Positions 16,907-24,611 of a stretch of DNA of 64,000 bases are shown here, piece after piece (position 1 is the stretch's first letter; each line of letters starts with the position of its first letter). This DNA is from Nocardiopsis terrae. GTDB lineage: Bacteria; Actinomycetota; Actinomycetes; Streptosporangiales; Streptosporangiaceae. A model generated the notes under the pieces. The model did no database searches. It saw only the letters and a program-made list of their open reading frames with translations, and had not been told where the DNA came from. The stretch covers positions 1 through 64,000 of the forward strand of contig NZ_BMXJ01000013.1 in the NCBI RefSeq assembly GCF_014651695.1. The letters run 5' to 3'. Made by a program: the position numbers and the translations under genes.

Positions 16907-17056
16907 GGTTCTCCTTCGTCCGGTTCGTCCTGGTAGCCCGAACTCTAGAAAGCGTGGCGGTCAGTTACTGTCCTCTACCTGACCGGCATGGCCGGACTTT
17001 CTGGCTTCGGCGAAAGCCCTGCGGTTAACCTGGCGGTCTGGCGACCCGGAGGTTCC

Positions 17057-17824
17057 ATGGCCCTGATACCGCTCCAGTACCGACTCGACGGCCCCGTGCA
17101 CGCGCCCGTCGTGCTGCTCGTGCCGCCGTTCGGCACGAAGATGTCGGTCTGGGAACCCCAGATGCCCGAACTCACCCGCAACCGCCAGGTGCTGCGGATC
17201 AACCACCGGGGGCACGGGACCTCGCCGGCGCCCGGGGGGCCCTACTCCGTCGAGGACCTGGCCCTGGACGTCCTCGGTGTCCTGGAGGGCCACGGGTTCT
17301 CCAGGGTCTCGGCGGTCGGTGCCGGGTTCGGCGGATCCCTGCTGTTGTGGATCGCCGCCAACTCCCCGCGCACCCTGGAGCGGCTCGCGCTGCTGGCCGG
17401 GACGCCGCGTACCCCGCCCATGCACCGCTGGGACCGGGTCGCCTCGCGGGTACGGGGGGCAGGGCTGGAATCGGTCACCTCGGACGTGGTCCTGCCCTGG
17501 TTCACCCCGGACCTGACCGAGGACCGCCCGGAGGTCGCGGCCCGGTTCACGGAGGACTTCGGCAGTACCGATCCGGGCGCATTCGCGTCGATCTGCGACA
17601 CCGTGGCCGGGATGGACCAGCGCAACCTGGTCTCCGGCGTGCGCGCACCGACCATGGTGGTCTCCGCCGCGCACGACCCCCTGCTGCCGCCCGGGCACGG
17701 GCGCAGGCTGGCTGACGGGCTCCCCGACTCCCGGTTCGAGGTGGTTTCCGGGGCCGCGCACCTTCTCGGGGTGGAACGTGCCGACCGGGTCAACGAACTG
17801 CTCGTGGAGCACGTGGCCGCGTGA
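17057..17824 (+). CDS. Alpha/beta-hydrolase-fold protein lacking the nucleophile
   Basis: A 255-residue protein most like 3-oxoadipate enol-lactonase (PcaD). The fold is clear: oxyanion region VPPFGTKMSVW, RINHRGHGTSPAPGGPYSVEDLA, acid region VVSAAHDPLLPPGHGR and GAAHLLGVERAD with the usual histidine. The nucleophile elbow, normally G-x-S-x-G, reads VGAGFGGS, with Gly90 where Ser belongs. Standard ester or lactone hydrolysis is therefore unlikely. ATG 17057 follows GGAGG; the longer frame from 16988 is rejected. Confidence 0.8.
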   Translation: MALIPLQYRLDGPVHAPVVLLVPPFGTKMSVWEPQMPELTRNRQVLRINHRGHGTSPAPGGPYSVEDLALDVLGVLEGHGFSRVSAVGAGFGGSLLLWIAANSPRTLERLALLAGTPRTPPMHRWDRVASRVRGAGLESVTSDVVLPWFTPDLTEDRPEVAARFTEDFGSTDPGAFASICDTVAGMDQRNLVSGVRAPTMVVSAAHDPLLPPGHGRRLADGLPDSRFEVVSGAAHLLGVERADRVNELLVEHVAA

Positions 17825-17902
17825 GGGGTCGCGGCCGAACACGGTCCCCGTGCGCGGCCCCGGGCGCCCGGGGGCTCGGTTCCGCATCCGCCGGGGGCGG
17901 GT

Positions 17903-18313
17903 TCAGGTCTGGTCGGGCACCGGGATCAGCGGGCTGTTGATCTCCAGCAGGTAGCCGTCCGGGTCGCGGAAGTGGGAGGCGCGGATGCCCCACGCGGTCC
18001 AGTCGCGGGGTTCCATCACCTGACGTGCGCCGTCCGAGACCAGGCGGGCGGCGGCCTCGTCCACGTCGTCGACCTCGAAGATGATCGCGAGCCGGTCCTG
18101 GTTGGGGAGCTCCGGGTCGGCGGTGTCGGTCTCCAGGGCCTCGGCCATCACCTCGCGCTGGTTGATCGCCAGTCTGGTCTGCGAGTGCACGTCGAACTCG
18201 GCGTAGCGGCTGTTCTCGTCGCCCCAGAGGACGGGGAGTTTGAGGATGTCGGCGTAGAAGCGGAAGCAGGCCTCGTAGTCGTTGACGAGGAGCCTGGTGT
18301 AGCTGAGGCGCAT
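17903..18313 (-). CDS. VOC (glyoxalase/bleomycin-resistance fold) protein
   Basis: A 136-residue vicinal-oxygen-chelate protein with two beta-alpha-beta-beta-beta modules. It opens with MRLSYTRLLVNDYEACFRFY and ends with SHFRDPDGYLLEINSPL, where the Glu is the usual metal ligand. Family members include glyoxalases, dioxygenases and antibiotic-binding proteins, so the activity cannot be assigned. ATG 18313 has AGGAG upstream. It converges on the hydrolase gene. Confidence 0.85.
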   Translation of the reverse strand: MRLSYTRLLVNDYEACFRFYADILKLPVLWGDENSRYAEFDVHSQTRLAINQREVMAEALETDTADPELPNQDRLAIIFEVDDVDEAAARLVSDGARQVMEPRDWTAWGIRASHFRDPDGYLLEINSPLIPVPDQT

Positions 18314-18521
18314 GGAAGTCTCCTGCCGTGCGGGATGGGTCGTCGGCACCATTCTCACGTCCGAGAGTGACGGATCACTGAGTATCCGTACCCGGATGTT
18401 CTGTGGCCGGATGTGGCCACATCCTTTCCGTTTTCCTGGTTGACCTGCGGTTTCGGTTCTGGACCCCGGCTCCGAGCGGGCCTGGCCGCCCTTCGGTCCT
18501 CGATCCCCCTGTGCTCAAGAT

Positions 18522-18537
18522 GTAGTAGGACTACTAT
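18522..18537 (+). promoter_or_regulatory. Promoter and dyad of the ABC exporter operon
   Basis: GTAGTAGGACTAC (18522-18534) is a dyad with five-base arms, overlapping TACTAT at 18532-18537, a good -10 element about 38 bases before the ABC gene GTG. A dyad over the -10 suggests repression. The Xre protein of the same operon is a candidate binder, but this is inference. Confidence 0.5.
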
Positions 18538-18574
18538 CAATCAAAGTAGAGTAAGTACGAACGAAAGGAGAGCT

Positions 18575-19549
18575 GTGACGAACCAGGCACCCACGGGCCG
18601 GCCCAGGGTCAGCCCTGCGGCCTCCGGACGCCCCACCGAGACCGTGCTGCGGGCCAGCGGCCTGCGGATGAACTACGGCAGTACCGAGGTCCTGAAAGGG
18701 GTCGACCTCACCGCGAGACGGGGCGAGGTGATCGCGCTTCTGGGCCCCAACGGGGCGGGCAAGACCACCACCATCGAGATCCTGGAGGGATTCCGGCGCC
18801 GATCGGCCGGAGACGTCGAGGTCCTCGGCTCCGACCCGGAGCACGGAGACGAGGAGTGGCGCTCCCGCCTCGGGGTGGTCCTGCAGTCCTGGCGCGACCA
18901 CGCCGCCTGGCGGGCGCGGGACCTGCTCCACCACTTCGGCCGGTTCTACGCCCCGCACTCCCGGCCCGGCCGCGTCCGCCCGCACGACACCGACGAACTC
19001 CTCGCCCTGGTCGGCCTCACCGAACAGGCGGGCCAGCGGGTCAAGACCCTCTCCGGGGGCCAGCGCCGCCGACTCGACGTGGCGATCGGCGTGGTCGGCC
19101 GCCCCGAGGTCCTCTTCCTGGACGAACCCACCGCCGGGTTCGACCCGAAGGCCCGCCGGGACTTCCACGACCTGGTGTTCCGTCTGGCCGACGAGGAGGA
19201 CACCACGATCCTGCTCACCACCCACGACCTGGACGAGGCCGAGAAGCTCGCCGACCGCATCCTCCTCCTCGCCGGGGGCGCCATCGTCGCCGACGGCAGC
19301 GCCGACCAGCTGGCCGGACTGGTCGCCCGGGACAGCGAGGTCGTCTGGACCGCCGACGGCACGCGCCACGTCCACAGCACCGACAACCCGGCCAGGCACG
19401 TCGCGGAACTGTACGCCGTGCACGGGGACGGGATCACCGACCTGAAGATCACCCGGCCTTCCCTGGAGGACGTGTACATGGCCATGGTCCAGCGGCACGA
19501 GCGCGGAGACGCCGAGAGCGCCGCCGCCCACTTCGGGGAGAACCGATGA
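18575..19549 (+). CDS. DrrA-type ABC transporter ATP-binding protein
   Basis: A 324-residue ATPase of a two-gene exporter in the DrrA/daunorubicin-resistance family. It shows Walker A GPNGAGKTTT, the signature LSGGQRRRLDVA, Walker B VLFLDEPTAGFDP and switch TTHDLDEAE. The C-terminal 80 residues, ending ITRPSLEDVYMAMVQRHE, form the extra domain usual for drug and lipid exporters. GTG 18575 follows AAAGGAG. The permease gene overlaps its stop by four bases. The substrate is unknown. Confidence 0.9.
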   Translation: MTNQAPTGRPRVSPAASGRPTETVLRASGLRMNYGSTEVLKGVDLTARRGEVIALLGPNGAGKTTTIEILEGFRRRSAGDVEVLGSDPEHGDEEWRSRLGVVLQSWRDHAAWRARDLLHHFGRFYAPHSRPGRVRPHDTDELLALVGLTEQAGQRVKTLSGGQRRRLDVAIGVVGRPEVLFLDEPTAGFDPKARRDFHDLVFRLADEEDTTILLTTHDLDEAEKLADRILLLAGGAIVADGSADQLAGLVARDSEVVWTADGTRHVHSTDNPARHVAELYAVHGDGITDLKITRPSLEDVYMAMVQRHERGDAESAAAHFGENR

Positions 19550-20400
19550 ACAGCACCCTCAACGCGCTCCGGGCCGGCCTCTCCCGGGGCTGGATCGAGT
19601 TCACACTGTCCTTCCGCAGCGCCCAGGAGCTGTTCGGCTACCTGTACATGCCGCTCCTGTTCCTGGGGATGGCCATCGCCTTCAACAGCACGGGGATGGC
19701 GGACGACGAGGGCCACCCGATCGGTGCGGTCGTCCTCAGCGGCGGTGCGGCCTTCTTCCTGGTGATGCTGGGCGTGACCACCGTCCTCCAGGTCCTGGCC
19801 AACGAACGGGAGGACGGCACGCTGCTACGGGCCAAGGCCGTTCCGCGCGGGCTGCTGGGGTACACCGTCGGCAAGTCCGTGCACGTCGCGGCCATGTCGG
19901 TCACGGCCATGGCCCTCATGGTGGTGCCGGGACTGCTGTTCGTCGACGGTTTCGGCTTCGAGCGGTGGACCGACGCCCTGATCCTGCTCTGGGTGTGCGT
20001 GCTCGGCATGCTCGCGCTCGCACCCATCGGGGCGATCATCGGCTCGTTCATCACCAACCCGCGTATGGGGGTCACGCTGGCGGTGCTGCCCACGATCCTC
20101 ATCGTCATGGCCTCCGGCCTCATGTTCCCCTTCGAGTTCATGCCCGACTGGGTGCAGGTCGTCGGCCAGATCCTGCCGGTCTACTGGCTCGGACTGGGGA
20201 TCCGCGCCGCGATGCTGCCGGATTCCTACGCAGCCCTCGAACTGGCGGGATCCTGGCAGTTGCCGCAGGTGGCGGGGGTTCTGGCAGTCTGGGCGCTGGT
20301 CGGGCTCGTGGCTGCCCAGTGGGTCCTGCGCCGGATGGCACGGCGCGAGTCCGGGTCACGGGTCCAGGCAGCCCGAGAGGAAGCGATGAAGCGTGCCTAG
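19546..20400 (+). CDS. DrrB/ABC-2-type permease
   Basis: A 284-residue membrane permease with six predicted helices, partner of the preceding ATPase. Family features are the amphipathic start, LQVLANEREDGTLLRAKAVPRGLLGY after helix 2 and MFPFEFMPDWVQVVGQILPVYW near the end. These ABC-2 exporters move drugs, lipids or peptides outward. ATG 19546 overlaps the upstream stop (ATGA). The next gene begins eight bases before this stop, so all are translationally coupled. Confidence 0.9.
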   Translation: MNSTLNALRAGLSRGWIEFTLSFRSAQELFGYLYMPLLFLGMAIAFNSTGMADDEGHPIGAVVLSGGAAFFLVMLGVTTVLQVLANEREDGTLLRAKAVPRGLLGYTVGKSVHVAAMSVTAMALMVVPGLLFVDGFGFERWTDALILLWVCVLGMLALAPIGAIIGSFITNPRMGVTLAVLPTILIVMASGLMFPFEFMPDWVQVVGQILPVYWLGLGIRAAMLPDSYAALELAGSWQLPQVAGVLAVWALVGLVAAQWVLRRMARRESGSRVQAAREEAMKRA

Positions 20401-20662
20401 CGAGAAGTCGAACGGCCGCCGTGCCAGGTCGGCGGCCACCACGGAGACGATCCACAACCGGATCGCTGTACTGCGGGCCGAACGAGGCGTCTCCCGCCGG
20501 GAGCTGGCCGAGGCCCTCGGGGTCCACTACCAGACCGTCGGCTACCTGGAGCGGGGCGAGTACAGCCCCAGCCTGCACCTGGCGCTGAGCATCGCGAAGT
20601 ACTTCGAGGTACCGGTCGAGGTCGTCTTCTCCACCGAACCCTTCCCCCGCATCGGCCATTGA
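20393..20662 (+). CDS. Xre-family helix-turn-helix regulator
   Basis: An 89-residue Cro/C1-type regulator. IHNRIAVLRAERGVSRRELAEALGVHYQTVGYLERGEYSPS is a compact five-helix HTH of the short YozG-like class, and the C-terminus FEVPVEVVFST is typical of it. Its GTG overlaps the permease stop by eight bases. Such regulators commonly sit with small membrane proteins and exporters and autoregulate them; the dyad at 18522 is a plausible target. Confidence 0.85.
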   Translation: MPSEKSNGRRARSAATTETIHNRIAVLRAERGVSRRELAEALGVHYQTVGYLERGEYSPSLHLALSIAKYFEVPVEVVFSTEPFPRIGH

Positions 20663-20682
20663 CGGCCGCACAGGAGCTACAC

Positions 20683-21219
20683 ATGAACCCGGAGACCCCC
20701 AGCGACCGCGTCAAGCTGGAACGCGCCGACGATCCGAAACTGAGACGGGCCTGGGCCTCCCGCGCCCGACGCCGCCGGTACACGGTGCTCTACGTGGCCC
20801 TGGTGATCGCCGGAGCCGCCTTGCTGGGCTGGGCTCCCAGGGGCGGCGGCGTCCTCCAGGCCATCGTGCCGATGCTGGCCATGGCGGTGGTCATCGGCGT
20901 AGTGCTCTTCGTGATCACCCAGCTCAACCGGTTCACCCGCCTGTCGCTGCCGCACCGGTTGCTCGACGAGCGGCAGCGCGCCGACCGGGACGCCGCGCAC
21001 CGTGTGGCACACAAGGCGATGGCCGCGGTTCTGATGGCGGTCTTCTTCCTGGCCTGCCTCGTGCCCGTCTACAGCCCACCGAGTGTGGTCTTCCCGTCGG
21101 GGCTCGCCGCACCCCTGCTCTTCACGCTGGTGATGCTGCACACCTCGGCACCCGCCTGCTACCTCGCCTGGACCCGGCCCGACGAGCTTCCCGACGAGGA
21201 CGGCCCCGACCGGTTCTGA
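20683..21219 (+). CDS. Four-helix membrane protein, paralogue 1
   Basis: A 178-residue membrane protein with four predicted helices in two pairs, separated by a charged loop containing LDERQRADRDAAHRVAHKAMA. The basic N-terminal stretch RAWASRARRRRY precedes helix 1. ATG 20683 is chosen for its AGGAG; a TTG at 20659 overlapping the regulator stop is the alternative. The next gene is a paralogue sharing DERQRA and AYLAWTxPDE-type motifs. Both belong to the exporter operon; their function is unknown. Confidence 0.75.
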   Translation: MNPETPSDRVKLERADDPKLRRAWASRARRRRYTVLYVALVIAGAALLGWAPRGGGVLQAIVPMLAMAVVIGVVLFVITQLNRFTRLSLPHRLLDERQRADRDAAHRVAHKAMAAVLMAVFFLACLVPVYSPPSVVFPSGLAAPLLFTLVMLHTSAPACYLAWTRPDELPDEDGPDRF

Positions 21220-21252
21220 GCGTCCGCCCCTGAGTTCTGAAGGAGAACCGCC

Positions 21253-21798
21253 ATGAAGAGAAGCCCCGAGGAGCGCGCGGAGGCCCACCTCCAGAAGCTG
21301 CGCACCCGGTTCGAGGACCCGAAGATCCGCAGGCTGTGGGCCGACCGGTCGGCCCGGCGTCGCAGGTTGTTCCTGGCCCTGTTCCTGGTCCTGTTGGGCA
21401 CTGCGGCCCTGACCTCGCTGGCGCTGTCCCAGAGCACTCTGACGGTGCTCGGCTCCAGCCTCGCCCTGCTTGTCGTTCTGATTCCCCTGAACATCACGTT
21501 CCAGGTGCTCGAAGCCGGATCGCGGACCATGCACGGCTACGAGCTGGTGGTGGACGAGCGGCAGCGTGCCGAGATCGAGAGCGCCCGCTCCCTGGGCCAC
21601 TCGATCACGTCGGCCCTGCTGATCCTGGCGGTGGCGATCGCCGGTGCCGCCCACCTGCTGAGCACCAACCCCGCGGCCGACCACACCGTGCCGATCGGCG
21701 TCTTCCTCCCGGTGGCCTATCTGGTGCTGGTGGTCCACCGTTACTTTCCGGTGGCCTACCTCGCCTGGACCCAGCCCGACGAGACCTCCGGAGACTAG
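21253..21798 (+). CDS. Four-helix membrane protein, paralogue 2
   Basis: A 181-residue membrane protein, diverged duplicate of the preceding gene. Shared features are an N-terminal RRLWADRSARRRR segment, helix pairs, the central VDERQRAEIESARSLGH loop and the C-terminal VAYLAWTQPDE. AAGGAGAACCGCC precedes ATG 21253. It is the last gene of the operon, followed within 21 bases by a long palindrome that probably terminates it. Confidence 0.75.
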   Translation: MKRSPEERAEAHLQKLRTRFEDPKIRRLWADRSARRRRLFLALFLVLLGTAALTSLALSQSTLTVLGSSLALLVVLIPLNITFQVLEAGSRTMHGYELVVDERQRAEIESARSLGHSITSALLILAVAIAGAAHLLSTNPAADHTVPIGVFLPVAYLVLVVHRYFPVAYLAWTQPDETSGD

Positions 21799-21818
21799 TT
21801 CCGGTCCTCCTCCGCAGG

Positions 21819-21876
21819 TGATCTTGCTACCAGGGGCGATTTCGGCGCCGACATCGCCCCTGGTAGCAAGATCACC
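21819..21876. mobile_element. 58-bp palindrome made of two IS30-type ends, also a likely bidirectional terminator
   Basis: GTGATCTTGCTACCAGGGGC (21819-21838) and its complement (21857-21876) flank a centre around GGCGCC. Over 58 bases there is one mismatched pair. The right half matches the IS30-type end at 73-104. It therefore looks like two element ends joined with the interior lost, or a miniature element. It lies between convergent genes, so it can terminate both. Confidence 0.7.
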
Positions 21877-21913
21877 GGGGGTACGGGGCGCGGAACGACC
21901 CGTCGAACAAGCC

Positions 21914-22582
21914 TCAGTAGGAGAAGGGGTCCGGGCCGGCCCAGCCGTAGGTGTCGCGCTGGCGGACCTGGTCCAGTTCGTCCTCGGAGATCGCCCGGGG
22001 CTCACCGAGCTGCCGGGCGCGCAGGTAGGCCGTGCTGAGCCAGTCGAGCAGCCTGAGGTTCTCCAGGGCGTGCTCCAGGCTCCGGCCCAGGACGATCCCG
22101 CCGTGGTCGGCGAGCAGCGCGGCGTCCCGGCCCTTGAGTGCCTTGACCGCCTGGTCGGCGATGTCCCCGGTGCCGTAGAGGGTGTACGGGGTGACCGTGA
22201 TCGCCCCGCCCAGGGCCGCCGCGCGGTGGTGGATCGGGGGGAGTTCGGCCAGCACGCTCGACACCGCCACCGTGTCGGCGGTGAAGGCGTTCACCACGGC
22301 GGTGGTCTCGCGCCCGTACTCGGCGGCCCGGCGGTGCACGGCCATGTGCAGGGTGGTCTCGGCGGCGGGGTCGCGCCGGCCCTCCAGCATCCGGTCGTCC
22401 AGGGACATGACCGGGCAGTCGTGCGGCTGGATCTGGTCCAGGGGGAGACCGTGGGGGGTGACGACCACCAGGTCGCCGCTGCGGACGCTGACGGTCCCTG
22501 CCTCGCCGGGGGCGGAACCCGGGTGCTGGGCGATGGCGCGGGCCGTCAGGCAGACGTCCCGGCGTTCCTGTTCAAGCAGCAT
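21914..22582 (-). CDS. Class II aldolase/adducin-family protein with altered metal site
   Basis: A 222-residue homologue of fuculose-phosphate aldolase. It keeps the phosphate loop GTVSVR, the catalytic Glu region AETTLHMAVHRR (Glu75) and the third zinc ligand LLADHGG (His160). The two ligands normally read as V-H-x-H, but here the sequence is VVNAFTADTVA, giving Asn98 and Phe100. Normal zinc-enediolate chemistry is doubtful. A perfect inverted repeat lies about 70 bases upstream. The gene stands alone and converges on the exporter operon. Confidence 0.75.
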   Translation of the reverse strand: MLLEQERRDVCLTARAIAQHPGSAPGEAGTVSVRSGDLVVVTPHGLPLDQIQPHDCPVMSLDDRMLEGRRDPAAETTLHMAVHRRAAEYGRETTAVVNAFTADTVAVSSVLAELPPIHHRAAALGGAITVTPYTLYGTGDIADQAVKALKGRDAALLADHGGIVLGRSLEHALENLRLLDWLSTAYLRARQLGEPRAISEDELDQVRQRDTYGWAGPDPFSY

Positions 22583-22651
22583 GCGTTCCTCGGTGGGGTT
22601 CGCGGGCAGCGGTCCATGGGGTGCATATCGGAGGGCGCCGGACGAACCGGC

Positions 22652-22665
22652 TTAGGTACACCTAA
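22652..22665. promoter_or_regulatory. Inverted repeat TTAGGT-AC-ACCTAA
   Basis: A perfect six-base inverted repeat with two-base spacer, 70 bases upstream of the aldolase-like start. The half-site TTAGGT equals that of DtxR/IdeR iron boxes, but the full 19-base spacing of an iron box is absent. It is a likely operator; the binder is unknown. Confidence 0.45.
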
Positions 22666-22673
22666 ATGTACGC

Positions 22674-22697
22674 CAAAGACTCGTTCCTGTATTCCCC
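22674..22697 (+). repeat. 24-bp direct repeat, copy 1
   Basis: The 24 bases beginning CAAAGACTCGTTCCTGTATT recur exactly at 25884-25907 in the same orientation, with weaker similarity on both sides. The two copies bracket the CPBP/kinase/regulator operon. They could be insertion scars or a shared regulatory element. Confidence 0.75.
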
Positions 22698-22743
22698 CGG
22701 CGGTGACGGAGTGACCAGGATCCGACCGCCGCGACGGGCGGGC

Positions 22744-23403
22744 TCAGGTCACCAGACCGTGGCGGTAGGCGTAGACCACGGCCTGGACGCGGTCGCGCAG
22801 ACCGAGTTTGGCCAGGATGCGTGAGACGAAGGTCTTCACGGTCTCCTGGCTGATGAACAGGCTCGCGGCGATCTCGCCGTTGGACAGGCCGTTGGCGATC
22901 AGTCCCAGGACCTCTCGCTCGCGGGGGGTCAGCGGGGTGTCGTCCGCCGAAAGACGGGAGGGCCGGATACGGGCGGCGAACCTGCCCACCAGTTGGCGGG
23001 TGACGTCGGGGTCGAGCAGGGCGGCGCCCGTGGCCACGGTGCGGATGCCGTGCAGCAGTCGGGCCGGGGGCGCGTCCTTGAGCAGGAACCCGCTGGCGCC
23101 CGCGCGCAGGGCCTCGTAGACGTACTCGTCGAGGTTGAACGTGGTGACCACGAGAACCTTGACGGGGTTGTCCACTCCCGCGCCGGCCAGGAGCCGTGTG
23201 GCCTCGATGCCGTCGAGCACGGGCATGCGTACGTCCATCACCACGACGTCGGGGCGCAGCCGTTCGGCCAGTTCGACCGCCGTCCGGCCGTCCCCGCACT
23301 CGCCCGCGACCGCGAGGTCGGGCTGGGCGCCGATGATGGTGACCAGGCCGGTGCGGATCAGCTCCTGGTCGTCGCAGACCAGGACCCGAACGGGCGCGCT
23401 CAC
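22744..23403 (-). CDS. NarL/LuxR-family response regulator
   Basis: A 219-residue response regulator. The receiver spans about 1-120, with the acidic pair CDDQ (10-13) and phospho-acceptor Asp57 in VVVMDVRMPVLDG. LTPREREVLGLIANGLSNGEIAASLFISQETVKTFVSRIL is the LuxR HTH. GTG 23403 overlaps the kinase stop by four bases, so it is the cognate partner of that kinase. It is the last gene of the three-gene operon. Confidence 0.95.
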   Translation of the reverse strand: MSAPVRVLVCDDQELIRTGLVTIIGAQPDLAVAGECGDGRTAVELAERLRPDVVVMDVRMPVLDGIEATRLLAGAGVDNPVKVLVVTTFNLDEYVYEALRAGASGFLLKDAPPARLLHGIRTVATGAALLDPDVTRQLVGRFAARIRPSRLSADDTPLTPREREVLGLIANGLSNGEIAASLFISQETVKTFVSRILAKLGLRDRVQAVVYAYRHGLVT

Positions 23404-24611
23404 GTCCCGCCGCCCGCCTGGTTGTCCGCCCGGGCAGCCGCGCGCCTGCCCGCCGAGCCGCCCGACGGGGCGCGGGCGGGGATGCGCGCGTGCACGGTGA
23501 AACCCCCGTCGTCGTGCGGTCCGGCGGTGAAGTCGCCGCCCAGGACCTCGACGCGTTCGCGCAGGCCGACCAGCCCTCGGCCGCTGCCGCCGGGGGAGGT
23601 CCCCGGCGGTCCGGAGCGGTCGGTGCTGACGTTCACGGTGATCTCCTCGGGGCGGTGGCGCACGCGCACCGTGGTGGGGCTGCCGTGCGCGTACTTGAGG
23701 GCGTTGGTCAGGGACTCCTGTACGACGCGGTGCGCGACGAGGTCGGCGCTGCCGCGCGAGGCGGCGGGGGTGCCCTCCTCGCTGAACTCCACCGGCTGCC
23801 CGGCCCCGCGGGTGCGCTCCACCACGGAGAACAGTCCTTCGTCGGCCCCGGGCGCGGGGGCGGTGTGGTCGGGGTCGAGCACGTCGAGCAGGTGGCGCAG
23901 GTCGGTGATGGCCCGCCGTCCGGTGTCGGTGACCGTGTCCAGGGTCTGGTCGAGCCGCTCGGGCGAGGCGGTCAGGTAGCGTGCCGCCTCGGTCTGCACG
24001 ACCATCGCGGTCACGTGGTGGGTCACGACGTCGTGCAGCTCGCGGGCGATACGGGCGCGTTCGGCGGCGCGGGTGTCCACGGCGACGCGGCGGCGGTGTT
24101 CGGCCTCGGCGGCACGCGTGGAGCGCAGCCACGCCCCGGCCCCCCAGGAGAAGGCCAGCGCCGCGTAGAACGTCACCCACCCGGCCGGGCTCTCACCCGT
24201 TCCGAGCTGGGTCAGAGCGAGTGCAAGCACCGCGTAGGCCGCCGAGCCCACCACCGTGGTGGTGCGCCGGTACGAGGGCAGGTGCGCGCCGGCGCTCAAC
24301 AGCGCGATGGGCAGCGCGGTACCCGCGACCAGGTGGTAGCCGGAGAGCTGGTCGAGGGCGAAGCCGGCCGCCACCAGGGTGAGGGACAGGGCCGGCCACC
24401 GCCGCCGCCCTGCCAGCGGCAGGCACTGCAGGGCGACCGCGGCCATGCCCAGGGCGTCGAAGGGACGGTTCGGCACCCCGCCGAGCTCGGTGCCGTGGCC
24501 GTGCAGTGCGGGGACGAGCGAGGCGGTCAGGAGCAGCAGGGCCAGGGGCAGGTCTCGAACGGTGACGTCGAGCCGCCGCCACAGGTGGGGGAACCGCCGG
24601 AGCGAGGTCAC
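23400..24611 (-). CDS. NarL-type sensor histidine kinase
   Basis: A 403-residue membrane histidine kinase. About four to five helices occupy residues 20-165 with little extracellular sequence, suggesting membrane or intramembrane sensing. The HisKA_3 box ERARIARELHDVVTHHV holds the phospho-acceptor His193; the ATPase domain has an N box LTNALKYAH and the G box GRGLVGLRERVEVLGG. GTG 24611 overlaps the protease stop by four bases and its own stop overlaps the regulator start, so the three are tightly coupled. Confidence 0.92.
   Translation of the reverse strand: MTSLRRFPHLWRRLDVTVRDLPLALLLLTASLVPALHGHGTELGGVPNRPFDALGMAAVALQCLPLAGRRRWPALSLTLVAAGFALDQLSGYHLVAGTALPIALLSAGAHLPSYRRTTTVVGSAAYAVLALALTQLGTGESPAGWVTFYAALAFSWGAGAWLRSTRAAEAEHRRRVAVDTRAAERARIARELHDVVTHHVTAMVVQTEAARYLTASPERLDQTLDTVTDTGRRAITDLRHLLDVLDPDHTAPAPGADEGLFSVVERTRGAGQPVEFSEEGTPAASRGSADLVAHRVVQESLTNALKYAHGSPTTVRVRHRPEEITVNVSTDRSGPPGTSPGGSGRGLVGLRERVEVLGGDFTAGPHDDGGFTVHARIPARAPSGGSAGRRAAARADNQAGGGT

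Noticed and set aside
22652-22665. Full DtxR/IdeR iron box
   Set aside because: Only the half-sites match; the 19-base spacing and central bases of the iron box are missing.
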